A stretch of DNA of 64,000 nt. It comes from Pollutimonas thiosulfatoxidans (GTDB lineage Bacteria; Pseudomonadota; Gammaproteobacteria; Burkholderiales; Burkholderiaceae_B). Below are positions 42,758 through 51,842 of the stretch, in pieces. The notes under the pieces were generated by a model, which was not told the origin of the DNA, did no database searches, and was given only the letters and a program-made list of their open reading frames with translations. The stretch's first letter is position 1; each line of letters begins with the position of its first letter. Where the stretch lies: assembly GCF_004022565.1 (NCBI RefSeq), contig NZ_CP022987.1:3286001-3350000 (forward strand), written 5' to 3'. The translations under genes were made by a program, and so were the position numbers.

Positions 42758-44584
42758 CTACATCCGGAAGGACAGGTTTATAAAGACATTGGAACCTGGC
42801 ATGTTGTAGCCGTAGGCGTTGGTGTAGTCTTTGTCGAACAGGTTATTCCAGCGTACCTGTACGCCTACCGAATCGTTGAACTCGTAGCCCGCCGTCAGGT
42901 TGAACAAGCCGTATCCGCCGAGCGATGTCTGGTTGTCGGCCAAGTCATAACGTTGGCCTACAAACTGATATTCGGCCCCAACAGAGAGACGATCGAAACG
43001 GTGGTCGGCGCCCAAGCGATAGACCTGTTTTGCCCTGCGAGGCAATTGGTTGCCGGTCGCATCATCGCGAGGATTCATGAAGTCAGCACTCGCACGCAGC
43101 GTGGTATCGCCGAAGTCTTGCTCCGCGCTGACTGAAACACCGCGGATAGTGGCGCGCTCGACGTTCTGCGGAATAAAGTTTTCATCCAGAATGATGAAAT
43201 TTCGTATGCGATTCTGAAACGCAACGACATCGATCCGGGTGCCAGCATAGTCATAGCGGGCGCTTAGCTCGAGGTTGCGGGATTTTTCCGCCTGCAGGTT
43301 AGGGTTGCTGCCGAATGGAAAGTACAGGTCATTGAAGGTCGGTGCCCGAAAGCCAGTGTTGCCTGCCACGCCGACGCGCCACTGTTCGCTGATGTCGTAC
43401 TCGTAGCCCAATCCACCGGTTGTTTGGTTGCCGTAGCCGCTGACGTTGTCATTGCGCACGCTGGCCTGCAAGTGGTGTGCATCGAAGCTGCCCTGATACA
43501 CCAAGCCGGCTGCGTTCGTGTCGCGGCGGTTGATATCGTGCTCCATTTGGCTGTAGGGCCGCTCTTCCAGGCGTTCTAGTATCAGCGACACCTTTTGCTT
43601 CTCGGCGATCTGGAAATGATGTTGCCATGAATAGTTGCGTTGGCGATTGCCCGCCTTATAACTGGGGCTGACCGCTGACCTGCTGTCGGTGTTTTCTTCT
43701 ATGTAAGCCAGCCGCAACACGCTTTGCCAGTAGTCGGTGATGTCGTCGGTGCTCGTCACGCTATAGGCTTGTTGCCGCGTAATCGTACGCGCATCGAGCG
43801 GAGCGAAGCTTTGGTCATATGCGCCGTCCATGTAGCCGTTAAATACTGTCAGGCCTATATGATGGCCGGGCTGCCATGTGTACCCCAGCGAGCCGGACAG
43901 GGCATGCTGGCTGTAGCCGTCGATGTCTTCGTCGAAGGCAGGGGAAAGGCGATTGGTGGCATTGAATCCACCGCTTTCGCCCATGCTGCTGGAAAGTGCG
44001 TAATCCCAGCCGTCCTTGGCGCCGGAAAAACCCAATGCCGACTTGAAGGTGTCATAGCTGCCTATACCGATGTCCGCCCAAGCACTGAACGGTCTGTCTT
44101 GCTGGCCCTTTTTGGTAATGATGTTGATGACACCGCCTATGGCGCCCGAGCCGTACAGGCTGCTGGCGGCGCCGCGCACGATCTCGATACGCTCGATCAT
44201 TGCGGGATCGATCGCATTCCAATTGACAACGCCAGAGGTGATGCTATTGATACGCATGCCATCGACCAAGACCAGCGTCTGGTTGGCATTGGCACCGCGC
44301 AGGAACACGCTTGTGACGGTCTGTGGGCCGCCGCTGTTATACATTTGCACGCCGCGCTGGCGGGACAGTATCTCGGCAACACTGTCTTGCCCCGCCTTCT
44401 GCAGCTCTTTCTGGTCAATAACAGTGACGTCACCCAGGACGTCCCGTTCCAGTTGCGCGCTACGGCTGGCCGTGACGACTACCTGGTCGAGCTGGGAAAC
44501 TGAGGGGGTGGTTTGCGCAGCAACGGCTGCGGGAAGAAAACAGCAAATGACGGCAAGCGCGTGCCGTGGGATAGCGTAAGACAT
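42758..44584 (-). CDS. btuB: TonB-dependent cobalamin receptor BtuB
   Basis: A 608-residue outer-membrane receptor: signal peptide (1-23), TonB box D-Q-V-V-V-T-A around 33-39, plug domain (40-155) with R-G-A-N-A-N-Q-T-L-V-L-V-D-G, and a 22-strand barrel. It imports vitamin B12. The length is typical of BtuB. The upstream leader contains a cobalamin riboswitch, which decides the substrate. An earlier in-frame ATG at 44617 lies inside the leader and is not preferred. Confidence 0.94.
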   Translation of the reverse strand: MSYAIPRHALAVICCFLPAAVAAQTTPSVSQLDQVVVTASRSAQLERDVLGDVTVIDQKELQKAGQDSVAEILSRQRGVQMYNSGGPQTVTSVFLRGANANQTLVLVDGMRINSITSGVVNWNAIDPAMIERIEIVRGAASSLYGSGAIGGVINIITKKGQQDRPFSAWADIGIGSYDTFKSALGFSGAKDGWDYALSSSMGESGGFNATNRLSPAFDEDIDGYSQHALSGSLGYTWQPGHHIGLTVFNGYMDGAYDQSFAPLDARTITRQQAYSVTSTDDITDYWQSVLRLAYIEENTDSRSAVSPSYKAGNRQRNYSWQHHFQIAEKQKVSLILERLEERPYSQMEHDINRRDTNAAGLVYQGSFDAHHLQASVRNDNVSGYGNQTTGGLGYEYDISEQWRVGVAGNTGFRAPTFNDLYFPFGSNPNLQAEKSRNLELSARYDYAGTRIDVVAFQNRIRNFIILDENFIPQNVERATIRGVSVSAEQDFGDTTLRASADFMNPRDDATGNQLPRRAKQVYRLGADHRFDRLSVGAEYQFVGQRYDLADNQTSLGGYGLFNLTAGYEFNDSVGVQVRWNNLFDKDYTNAYGYNMPGSNVFINLSFRM

Positions 44585-44630
44585 GAATGACCCTGCAAAA
44601 CGTGCGTCCCCGCACATGGACTAAGGGGAA

Positions 44631-44792
44631 GCGAGGCCGGTGTCGGGCTGACATGCCGGGGCATGTTTACCGTTGCGGGGGCAGCACAGGTTGAATGCGG
44701 GGCTTGAGCGACGCAATTCCTGTTTCCCGTTTACCTTTCGCAGGGCCGCCAGTCGTGTCAGGCACGGCTGGCAGCTCCGAAAGCACCTCGAT
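44631..44792 (-). promoter_or_regulatory. Cobalamin riboswitch upstream of btuB-btuF
   Basis: On the minus strand the leader carries, in order, GAGGTGCTT, the AAACGGGAAACAGG region, the near-invariant CCCCGCAACGGTAAA, and a B12-box-like GTCAGCCCGACACCGGCC. This is the adenosylcobalamin aptamer order. The element ends about 45 bases before the btuB ATG, leaving room to sequester the ribosome site. It does not precede metH, which is divergent. Confidence 0.92.
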
Positions 44793-44861
44793 CAGGCGCA
44801 AATGTAGCACGCAATATAGTGGGCGATACAATAAGACCTTGTTCAATGTCCAGGTACAACC

Positions 44862-47800
44862 GTGTCCTATCCGTCTTTGCCCTATCCCGTTTCCGAGTAC
44901 ACCCATGGCGCCGAGTTTGCCCGTTTGCTCGCCGAGCGCATCCTGATTCTCGACGGAGCCATGGGCACGATGATCCAGCAGTACAAGTTAAGCGAGTCGG
45001 ATTTTCGCGGCCCGCGCTTTGCGGAGCATTTCAAGGACGTCAGGGGGAACAACGAGCTCTTGTCCCTGGTGCGGCCGGACATCATTTCTGAAATTCATCG
45101 CCAGTACCTGGAAGCCGGCGCTGATGTCATCGAGACCAATACCTTTGGGGCGACGTCCATTGCCCAAGGCGATTATGGTCTTGCCGAGCTGGCTTACGAG
45201 CTGAACGTCGAGTCGGCCAAGCTGGCCCGGGCGGCCTGCGAGCAATACAGCACGCCAGAGCGGCCCCGGTTTGTGGCGGGAACCTTGGGCCCACAGCCAA
45301 AAACCGCCTCCATATCGCCGGACGTCAATGACCCGGCCGCCCGCAACGTTACCTTCGAGCAACTGCGCGACGCCTACACCGAGCAGCTTAACGGCTTGCT
45401 GGAGGGCGGCATTGATATCGTCCTCATCGAAACCATTTTCGATACGCTCAATGCCAAGGCTGCCATTTTTGCCGTCGAAACGGTGTTTGAAGAGCGCGGC
45501 ATCCGCTTGCCGGTCATGGTTTCCGGAACAGTCACCGATGCTTCCGGGCGCATTCTTTCCGGCCAAACGGTAGAGGCGTTCTGGAATTCGGTGCGGCATG
45601 CCCGCCCCATTACCATCGGCCTGAACTGCGCCCTGGGCGCCGCCCTGATGCGGCCCTATGTGGCCGAGCTGTCCAAAATCTGCGACACCTATATTTGTGT
45701 CTATCCCAATGCCGGCTTGCCCAACCCCATGGCCGAAACCGGCTTCGACGAATCCCCGGCAGACACCTCTTCCTTGCTGGAAGAGTTCGCGCGGGCCGGT
45801 TTGGTCAACATGGCGGGCGGTTGCTGCGGCACCACGCCCGAGCACATCAAGGCCATTGCCGACAAGGTGGCAGCCTTGCCCGTCAGGCAGGTGCCGGAAA
45901 TCCCGATCAAGACGCGTTTGTCGGGGCTGGAACCCCTGACCATCGACAGCGACACGCTGTTCGTTAACGTCGGTGAACGCACCAACGTGACTGGCAGCAA
46001 GATGTTCCTGCGCCTGATACGCGAAGAAAAATACGACGAGGCCTTGGCCGTGGCGCGCCAGCAAGTGGAAAACGGCGCGCAAATCATCGACATCAACATG
46101 GACGAGGGCATGCTGGATTCGGCAGTATGCATGCGTCGTTTCCTGAACATGATCGCCTCGGAACCCGATATTTCTCGGGTTCCCATCATGATAGACAGCT
46201 CCAAGTGGGAGGTCATCGAACAGGGTTTGCGCTGCGTGCAAGGCAAGCCGGTGGTGAATTCCATTTCCATGAAGGAGGGCGTCGAGCCCTTCCTGGCCCA
46301 TGCACGGCTGTGCCGCAAGTACGGCGCTGCAGTGGTGGTCATGGCTTTCGACGAGCAGGGCCAGGCCGACAACCTGGAAAAGCGCAAGGAGATCTGCGCG
46401 CGCGCCTATCATTTGCTGGTCGACGAGGTGGGCTTCCCGCCCGAAGACATCATTTTCGATCCCAACGTATTCGCCATCGCCACCGGCATCGACGAACACA
46501 ACCACTATGCCGTCGATTTCATCGAAGCGACGGGCTGGATCACACAGAACTTGCCTCATGCGCGCGTGTCGGGCGGCATTTCCAACGTCAGCTTCTCGTT
46601 CCGCGGCAACGAGATGATGCGCGAGGCCATACACACGGTGTTCCTGTATTACGCCATCCAGCAAGGCTTGACCATGGGCATCGTCAATGCCGGCCAGCTG
46701 GGCGTTTACCAGGATATCGACAAGAAAGTCCTCGACATGGTCGAGGACGTTGTGCTGGATCGCGCCGAGCCGCTGGGCAAGACCGATCCGGCCGACGAGC
46801 GCAGCTCAACCGAGCGCCTGGTCGAACTGGCTGAGACCGTCAAGGGCTCCGGGGCCAAGAAAGAAGAAGACCTCACCTGGCGCGAGCAGTCGGTGGAGGA
46901 ACGCCTTTCGCACGCACTGGTACATGGCATCACCACCTTCATCGTCGAAGATACCGAAGAGGTCCGCCAGAAGATCGCCGATGCGGGCGGCCGCCCCATT
47001 GGGGTCATCGAAGGGCCGCTGATGGCCGGCATGAACGTCGTGGGCGACCTGTTTGGCGCCGGTAAGATGTTCCTGCCCCAGGTCGTGAAGTCGGCCCGCG
47101 TCATGAAGCAGGCGGTCGCGCACCTGATTCCTTTTATCGAGGAAGAAAAAAAGCAGATTGAAGCTGCCGGGGGCGATGTCCGCTCCAAGGGCAAGATTGT
47201 GATCGCCACCGTCAAGGGCGATGTACACGACATCGGCAAGAACATCGTTACGGTGGTCTTGCAATGCAATAACTTCGAAGTCGTGAACATGGGCGTGATG
47301 GTGCCTTGCGCCGAGATCCTGGCCAAGGCCAAGGAAGAAAAGGCCGACTTCGTCGGCTTGTCCGGCCTGATTACACCCAGCCTCGAAGAAATGGCTTATG
47401 TTGCTTCGGAAATGCAGCGCGACGACTACTTCCTTAGCCGTAAGATGCCTCTGCTGGTCGGTGGCGCCACGACCAGCCGCGTGCACACGGCCGTGAAGAT
47501 TGCGCCCAACTACGATGGCCCGGTCATTTATGTTCCCGACGCCAGTCGTTCAGTGGGCGTAGCCACCAATTTGATGTCGGATCAAGTCGACACCTACCTG
47601 GCCGAAGTGGCTGAAGAATACGAGCTGGTGCGCACCCGCCACGCCAACCGCAAGGCCACGCCGCTGATGTCGCTGGCCGACGCGCGGGCGGACAAACCCA
47701 AGATCGATTGGTCCAACTACACCCCGCCCCGCCCGAAGTTCCTGGGACGGCGCACCTTCAAGAATTACGACTTGTCCGAGGTGTTGCAGTTTCTGGACTG

Positions 47801-48635
47801 GACGCCCTTCTTCCAGACCTGGAGCCTGTTTGGACAATACCCCGCCATCCTGGACGATAAGGTGGTGGGCGAGCAGGCGCGCAAGCTTTTTGCCGAAGGC
47901 CAGGCCATGATGAAGAAAGTCATCGAAGGCCGCTGGCTTAGCGCCAACGGCGTGGTGGCGTTTTATCCTGCCAATAGCGTCAACGAGGAAGACATCGAGG
48001 TTTATCGCGACGAATCGCGCTCTGAAGTGCTGTTTACCTGGCGCAATATCCGTCAGCAGACGGTCAAGCGGGACGGCGTGGACAACAAATGCCTGGCCGA
48101 CTACATCGCGCCCAAGGACAGTGGCGTGGCAGACTATATCGGCATGTTCGCCGTGACGGGCGGCCTTGGCATAGAAAAATACGACAAGGCCTTCCTGGAC
48201 GATAACGACGATTACTCCAGCATCATGCTCAAGTCCATCGCCGACAGACTGGCAGAAGGGTTCGCCGAGACCCTGCATGCGCGGGTACGCCGCGATCTGT
48301 GGGGTTATGCTGCCGACGAGGCGCTGCCCAACGAGGACATCATCGCTGAAAAGTACCAGGGCATCCGGCCGGCGCCGGGTTATCCCGCCTGCCCCGAGCA
48401 CGTCGTCAAGAAGGACATGTTCCGGGTCATGGAATGCGAAGATATCGGCATGCAACTGACTGACAGCTACGCCATGTACCCGGCGTCCAGCGTCTCCGGC
48501 TTTTATCTTAGCCACCCCATGTCGCAGTACTTCAACGTCGGCAATATCGGCGACGATCAGATCCAGGACTACGTGCAACGCAGCGGCCGCAGCGAGGAAG
48601 ATGTACGTCGCACACTGGCCAGCAGTCTGCGCTAG
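44862..48635 (+). CDS. metH: Cobalamin-dependent methionine synthase MetH
   Basis: A 1257-residue full-length enzyme. Homocysteine module with G-A-M-G-T-M-I at 33-39 and zinc ligands in G-L-N-C (near 256) and G-G-C-C-G (near 321); pterin-binding module (about 365-620); cobalamin module with D-V-H-D-I-G-K (D787, H789); activation domain with R-P-A-P-G-Y near 1170 for SAM. It uses methyl-THF to make methionine. The start is GTG at 44862. It is divergent from the B12-riboswitch-controlled btuB. Confidence 0.97.
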   Translation: MSYPSLPYPVSEYTHGAEFARLLAERILILDGAMGTMIQQYKLSESDFRGPRFAEHFKDVRGNNELLSLVRPDIISEIHRQYLEAGADVIETNTFGATSIAQGDYGLAELAYELNVESAKLARAACEQYSTPERPRFVAGTLGPQPKTASISPDVNDPAARNVTFEQLRDAYTEQLNGLLEGGIDIVLIETIFDTLNAKAAIFAVETVFEERGIRLPVMVSGTVTDASGRILSGQTVEAFWNSVRHARPITIGLNCALGAALMRPYVAELSKICDTYICVYPNAGLPNPMAETGFDESPADTSSLLEEFARAGLVNMAGGCCGTTPEHIKAIADKVAALPVRQVPEIPIKTRLSGLEPLTIDSDTLFVNVGERTNVTGSKMFLRLIREEKYDEALAVARQQVENGAQIIDINMDEGMLDSAVCMRRFLNMIASEPDISRVPIMIDSSKWEVIEQGLRCVQGKPVVNSISMKEGVEPFLAHARLCRKYGAAVVVMAFDEQGQADNLEKRKEICARAYHLLVDEVGFPPEDIIFDPNVFAIATGIDEHNHYAVDFIEATGWITQNLPHARVSGGISNVSFSFRGNEMMREAIHTVFLYYAIQQGLTMGIVNAGQLGVYQDIDKKVLDMVEDVVLDRAEPLGKTDPADERSSTERLVELAETVKGSGAKKEEDLTWREQSVEERLSHALVHGITTFIVEDTEEVRQKIADAGGRPIGVIEGPLMAGMNVVGDLFGAGKMFLPQVVKSARVMKQAVAHLIPFIEEEKKQIEAAGGDVRSKGKIVIATVKGDVHDIGKNIVTVVLQCNNFEVVNMGVMVPCAEILAKAKEEKADFVGLSGLITPSLEEMAYVASEMQRDDYFLSRKMPLLVGGATTSRVHTAVKIAPNYDGPVIYVPDASRSVGVATNLMSDQVDTYLAEVAEEYELVRTRHANRKATPLMSLADARADKPKIDWSNYTPPRPKFLGRRTFKNYDLSEVLQFLDWTPFFQTWSLFGQYPAILDDKVVGEQARKLFAEGQAMMKKVIEGRWLSANGVVAFYPANSVNEEDIEVYRDESRSEVLFTWRNIRQQTVKRDGVDNKCLADYIAPKDSGVADYIGMFAVTGGLGIEKYDKAFLDDNDDYSSIMLKSIADRLAEGFAETLHARVRRDLWGYAADEALPNEDIIAEKYQGIRPAPGYPACPEHVVKKDMFRVMECEDIGMQLTDSYAMYPASSVSGFYLSHPMSQYFNVGNIGDDQIQDYVQRSGRSEEDVRRTLASSLR

Positions 48636-48653
48636 CCAGGCGCAGCTTCCCGC

Positions 48654-49466
48654 ATGCCAGGCACCAGAGCGTCTTCCATGCAGGGCCAGGCTAGACGCAA
48701 GGCGTTGGGAGACTTCCTGCGCACCGCGCGATCCCGCGTGCAGCCGGAAACGCTGGGCCTGCCGCCCGGGGTTCGGCGGCGCACGCCCGGCCTGCGCCGC
48801 GAAGAGGTCGCCCAATTGGCCGGTATCAGTGTTACCTGGTACACCTGGATAGAGCAGGGGCGCGACGTATCCGTCTCGCCCAGCGTATGGGCCCGGCTGG
48901 CGTCGGTGCTTAGCCTGGCGCGGGCGGAGCGCCATTATCTTTTCGAACTGGCCGAATGTGCCGACCCGGAGCACAGCAAGGACAGTGTCACCCCTTTGCC
49001 GGCCCGGCTGGCCGACTGCGTGCACAGCATTACCACGCCCGCCTATATCCTGGACCGCTGCTGGAATGTGCTCGCGCGCAACCAGGCTTTGCTGCACCTG
49101 TTCGAGGGTTGGCCGGATCGGGTCGCATCGCCCAATCTGCTGCGTTATATCTTCCTGGATCCGGCCGCACGAGAGCTCGTGGTGGACTGGGATCAGCGGG
49201 CCAGCCGCGTGGTGGCGGAGTTCCGGGCCGATGCCGGTGTCCACGCCGACGAGCCGGATGTGCGTGCCGTGCTCGACGAGTTGCGGCAGGGCAGTCCCGT
49301 TTTTTCTCATTGGTGGACCCGCCATACCGTGGTCGACCGCGAGGGAGGTCTGCGCGAATTCAGGCACACCGCGGCAGGCGTGCTTCGGTATCAACAGTTT
49401 ACTTTCCGCTTGGCTACCCGTCCGGACTGCAAGCTCGTCATGCTGCTGGAAAGCGACGCCAGCTAG
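48654..49466 (+). CDS. XRE-family transcriptional regulator with MmyB-like ligand domain
   Basis: A 270-residue regulator: HTH_31-type helix-turn-helix at about 15-78 (R-R-T-P-G-L-R-R-E-E-V-A-Q-L-A-G-I-S) and a C-terminal PAS-like MmyB domain (about 105-265) of the type that binds lipid-like or small ligands. These regulators usually control an adjacent divergent dehydrogenase or transporter gene, but here none is divergent; metH ends 18 bases upstream. Target unknown. Confidence 0.85.
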   Translation: MPGTRASSMQGQARRKALGDFLRTARSRVQPETLGLPPGVRRRTPGLRREEVAQLAGISVTWYTWIEQGRDVSVSPSVWARLASVLSLARAERHYLFELAECADPEHSKDSVTPLPARLADCVHSITTPAYILDRCWNVLARNQALLHLFEGWPDRVASPNLLRYIFLDPAARELVVDWDQRASRVVAEFRADAGVHADEPDVRAVLDELRQGSPVFSHWWTRHTVVDREGGLREFRHTAAGVLRYQQFTFRLATRPDCKLVMLLESDAS

Positions 49467-49553
49467 GAAACGCCCGGATCGCGGCTGTGCCGTTCTCCGT
49501 CCAGTACAGTAAACTTAACATTCCTTGGTCAACCCATTTGGCAAGCAGGCATT

Positions 49554-49742
49554 ATGGCAAAGAATTTTGAATCGGAAATCACCCAATTTCTGAAACAGTA
49601 CAAGAAGGCACATCCCGATACCGAGGCGCGTCAGCGCGAGGGGCGGGCGCGTCTGTGGGACAAGCATATCGATGCGGAAGCTCACGAGGGTTACCGCGCC
49701 GCGCGCACTCCGCAGAAGCCCTACGTCTACCAGCCGAACTAA
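49554..49742 (+). CDS. DUF3460 family small protein
   Basis: A 62-residue, highly charged, soluble protein (K-N-F-E-S-E-I-T-Q-F-L at 3-13, W-D-K at 35-37, A-x-V-Y-Q at the end). It matches the small DUF3460 proteins that lie before scpA in Burkholderiales. It starts 87 bases after the XRE gene and ends 9 bases before scpA, so it is probably co-transcribed with scpA. Function unknown. Confidence 0.85.
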   Translation: MAKNFESEITQFLKQYKKAHPDTEARQREGRARLWDKHIDAEAHEGYRAARTPQKPYVYQPN

Positions 49743-49751
49743 CGCCCCGAC

Positions 49752-50627
49752 ATGTCGGTGCCCAAGGACGATGGGGCGTTGAACGCATTGGTGGACCCAG
49801 CCGAAGACACCACGCCCGACGTTGTCGATAGCGTGGCGCTGGCCCGTTTGTACGGCGAACCCTTGTTCGCCATGCCGCAAGACCTTTACATTCCGCCCGA
49901 CGCCCTCGAAGTATTCCTTGAGACTTTCCAGGGTCCCTTGGATCTGCTCCTGTACCTGATACGCAAGCAGAATTTCAATGTGCTGGACATCCCCATGGCG
50001 GAAGTCACGCGGCAATACCTTTCTTACGTTGAACAAATACGCGAGCAGAACCTTGAGTTGGCCGGCGAGTACCTGCTGATGGCCGCCATGCTCATCGAAA
50101 TCAAATCGCGCATGCTGTTGCCGGTTAAAAAGTCGGACACTGGCGAAGAGATCGACGATCCCCGCGCCGAGCTCGTTCGCAGGCTGCTTGAATACGAACA
50201 AATGAAGCTGGCGGCGCGCAAGCTGGACGATCTGCCGCAATTGGGCCGGGATTTTCAGCGTTCCCACGCTGTGATGGACCTGCATATCGAGCAGACCTTG
50301 CCCGATGTCAGTCCGGAAGACCTGCGCAATGCCTGGCTTGATATCATGCGCCGGGCGCGGCTTAATGCCCACCATCGCATCACGCGCGAGCAATTGTCAG
50401 TGCGCGATCACATGAGCCAGATATTGCGTCGGCTCGGCGATGTGCAGTTCATGGAGTTCAACGAGCTCTTCATGGAGCGCGTCGACCAGGGCGACGCGGC
50501 TGCCGTGATCGTGGTGCATTTTCTTGCCATGCTCGAACTCGCACGCGAGTCGCTGCTCGAGATCACGCAAGCCGAACCCTATGCGCCGATATACCTGCGC
50601 CTTTCCTATATGCGCGCCGCTGCCTGA
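49752..50627 (+). CDS. scpA: Segregation and condensation protein A
   Basis: A 291-residue kleisin. After about 50 variable residues the core starts at F-Q-G-P-L-D-L-L-L-Y-L-I-R (the ScpA N-terminal SMC-binding helix), then A-E-Y/G-E-Y-L-L-M-A-A-M-L-I-E-I-K-S. It bridges SMC heads with ScpB during chromosome segregation. scpB is not adjacent in this window. Confidence 0.93.
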   Translation: MSVPKDDGALNALVDPAEDTTPDVVDSVALARLYGEPLFAMPQDLYIPPDALEVFLETFQGPLDLLLYLIRKQNFNVLDIPMAEVTRQYLSYVEQIREQNLELAGEYLLMAAMLIEIKSRMLLPVKKSDTGEEIDDPRAELVRRLLEYEQMKLAARKLDDLPQLGRDFQRSHAVMDLHIEQTLPDVSPEDLRNAWLDIMRRARLNAHHRITREQLSVRDHMSQILRRLGDVQFMEFNELFMERVDQGDAAAVIVVHFLAMLELARESLLEITQAEPYAPIYLRLSYMRAAA

Positions 50628-50665
50628 ATGGCTCCGGTGCCAACCCGTTCACACGGAGTGTTTTC

Positions 50666-51517
50666 TTGAAAGTCGTCCACACCATTGAAGAACTGCGCGA
50701 CCAATTGCGTGGCCAGCTACGCGTTGCCTTCGTGCCCACCATGGGCAATCTGCATCAGGCGCACTTGTCTTTGATGAAGCTGGCGCGCCAGCATGGCGAC
50801 CCGGTGGTCGCCAGCATTTTTGTCAATCGCCTGCAGTTTGGGCCCAACGAAGATTTTGATAAATACCCCCGCACGCTGGCCAACGACATCGAAAAGCTCG
50901 AGCGCGAACGCGATGTCTATGTCTTGTTTGCGCCCCACGAACGCGAAATGTATCCGGAACCGCAAAACTTCCAGATACAGCCGCCGCCCGACCTGGGCGG
51001 CATATTGGAAGGCGAGTTCCGGCCAGGATTTTTCACGGGCGTAAGCACCGTGGTGCTGAAGCTGTTTTCCTGTGTGCAGCCCAGCGTGGCGGTGTTCGGC
51101 AAGAAGGACTATCAGCAGTTGATGGTAGTGCGCAATATGTGTCGTCAGTTTCAGTTGCCCGTTACCATATTGGCGCATGAAACCGTGCGCGATCCGGACG
51201 GCCTGGCCTTGTCATCGCGTAACAGATTCCTGGAGGCACCCGAGCGCGCCGAAGCGCCGCGCTTGTACGCCACCTTGCAGACGGTACGCGATGGCCTGCT
51301 GGCCGGCGAAACCGATGCCAGCGCCCTGGAAGCACAGGCGGTCAGCCACCTTGCCCAGCATGGCTGGCAGGTCGACTACGTGTCGCTGCGCCGCCAAAGC
51401 GATCTGGGCAAGGTCTCTGCGCAAGAGGTCGCCGGCGGAGAACCACTGGTTGTTCTGGCCGCCGCCAAGCTGGGCGCGACCCGCCTGATCGACAATCTGG
51501 AAATCTGTAAGAAGTGA
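50666..51517 (+). CDS. panC: Pantothenate synthetase PanC
   Basis: A 283-residue ATP-dependent pantoate-beta-alanine ligase. P-T-M-G-N-L-H at 24-30 is followed by Q-A-H, so the nucleotide-binding HxGH motif reads H30-Q-A-H33 with Ala instead of Gly. F-G-K-K-D-Y-Q-Q-L and S-S-R-N are intact. The start is TTG (50666) after a GGAG ribosome site; no better start is in reach. It follows scpA by 38 bases. Confidence 0.94.
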   Translation: MKVVHTIEELRDQLRGQLRVAFVPTMGNLHQAHLSLMKLARQHGDPVVASIFVNRLQFGPNEDFDKYPRTLANDIEKLERERDVYVLFAPHEREMYPEPQNFQIQPPPDLGGILEGEFRPGFFTGVSTVVLKLFSCVQPSVAVFGKKDYQQLMVVRNMCRQFQLPVTILAHETVRDPDGLALSSRNRFLEAPERAEAPRLYATLQTVRDGLLAGETDASALEAQAVSHLAQHGWQVDYVSLRRQSDLGKVSAQEVAGGEPLVVLAAAKLGATRLIDNLEICKK

Positions 51518-51578
51518 CAGCAGACGCCCCACTAGCGTCATGGCAGAATGCCGTACCGATAACAACAAGGAGACGAAA

Positions 51579-51809
51579 GTGGGGGATGCAAACAAGCTTG
51601 GCGACTCGCCTTTCTCGGTCTTGACACCTCGCGAACGCGACGTCATGGACTACGTCGCGCGGGGCAAGCCCAATAAAATCATCGCGGCCGAACTAGGTGT
51701 CTCACAGCGCACGGTCGAGGCACACCGCGCGCGCATCTTTCAGAAAATGCAGGTGCGCAACGCAGTAGAGCTCGCCCATTGTGTATTGTCGCAGCGGCGC
51801 TTCAACTAA
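51579..51809 (+). CDS. Stand-alone LuxR/NarL-type helix-turn-helix protein
   Basis: A 76-residue protein that is almost only a GerE/LuxR DNA-binding domain: L-T-P-R-E-R-D-V-M-D-Y-V-A-R-G, N-K-I-I-A-A-E-L and the recognition helix R-T-V-E-A-H-R. There is no receiver or autoinducer domain. GTG 51579 was chosen because an AAGGAG site (51567-51572) lies 6 bases before it; an earlier ATG at 51540 has no site. Similar short LuxR proteins act as response regulators missing their receiver or as GerE-like regulators. Target unknown. Confidence 0.85.
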   Translation: MGDANKLGDSPFSVLTPRERDVMDYVARGKPNKIIAAELGVSQRTVEAHRARIFQKMQVRNAVELAHCVLSQRRFN

Positions 51810-51842
51810 GCACGCGTCTGCCGGGGCCCCGCACTACCTCAG

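Noticed and set aside
44988..46664. 558-codon open frame antisense to metH
   Set aside because: Long antisense frames are common in GC-rich genes; metH domains and motifs fully explain the region.
47550..49394. 614-codon open frame antisense to metH and the XRE regulator
   Set aside because: It spans two well-supported genes on the other strand and has no recognisable domain.
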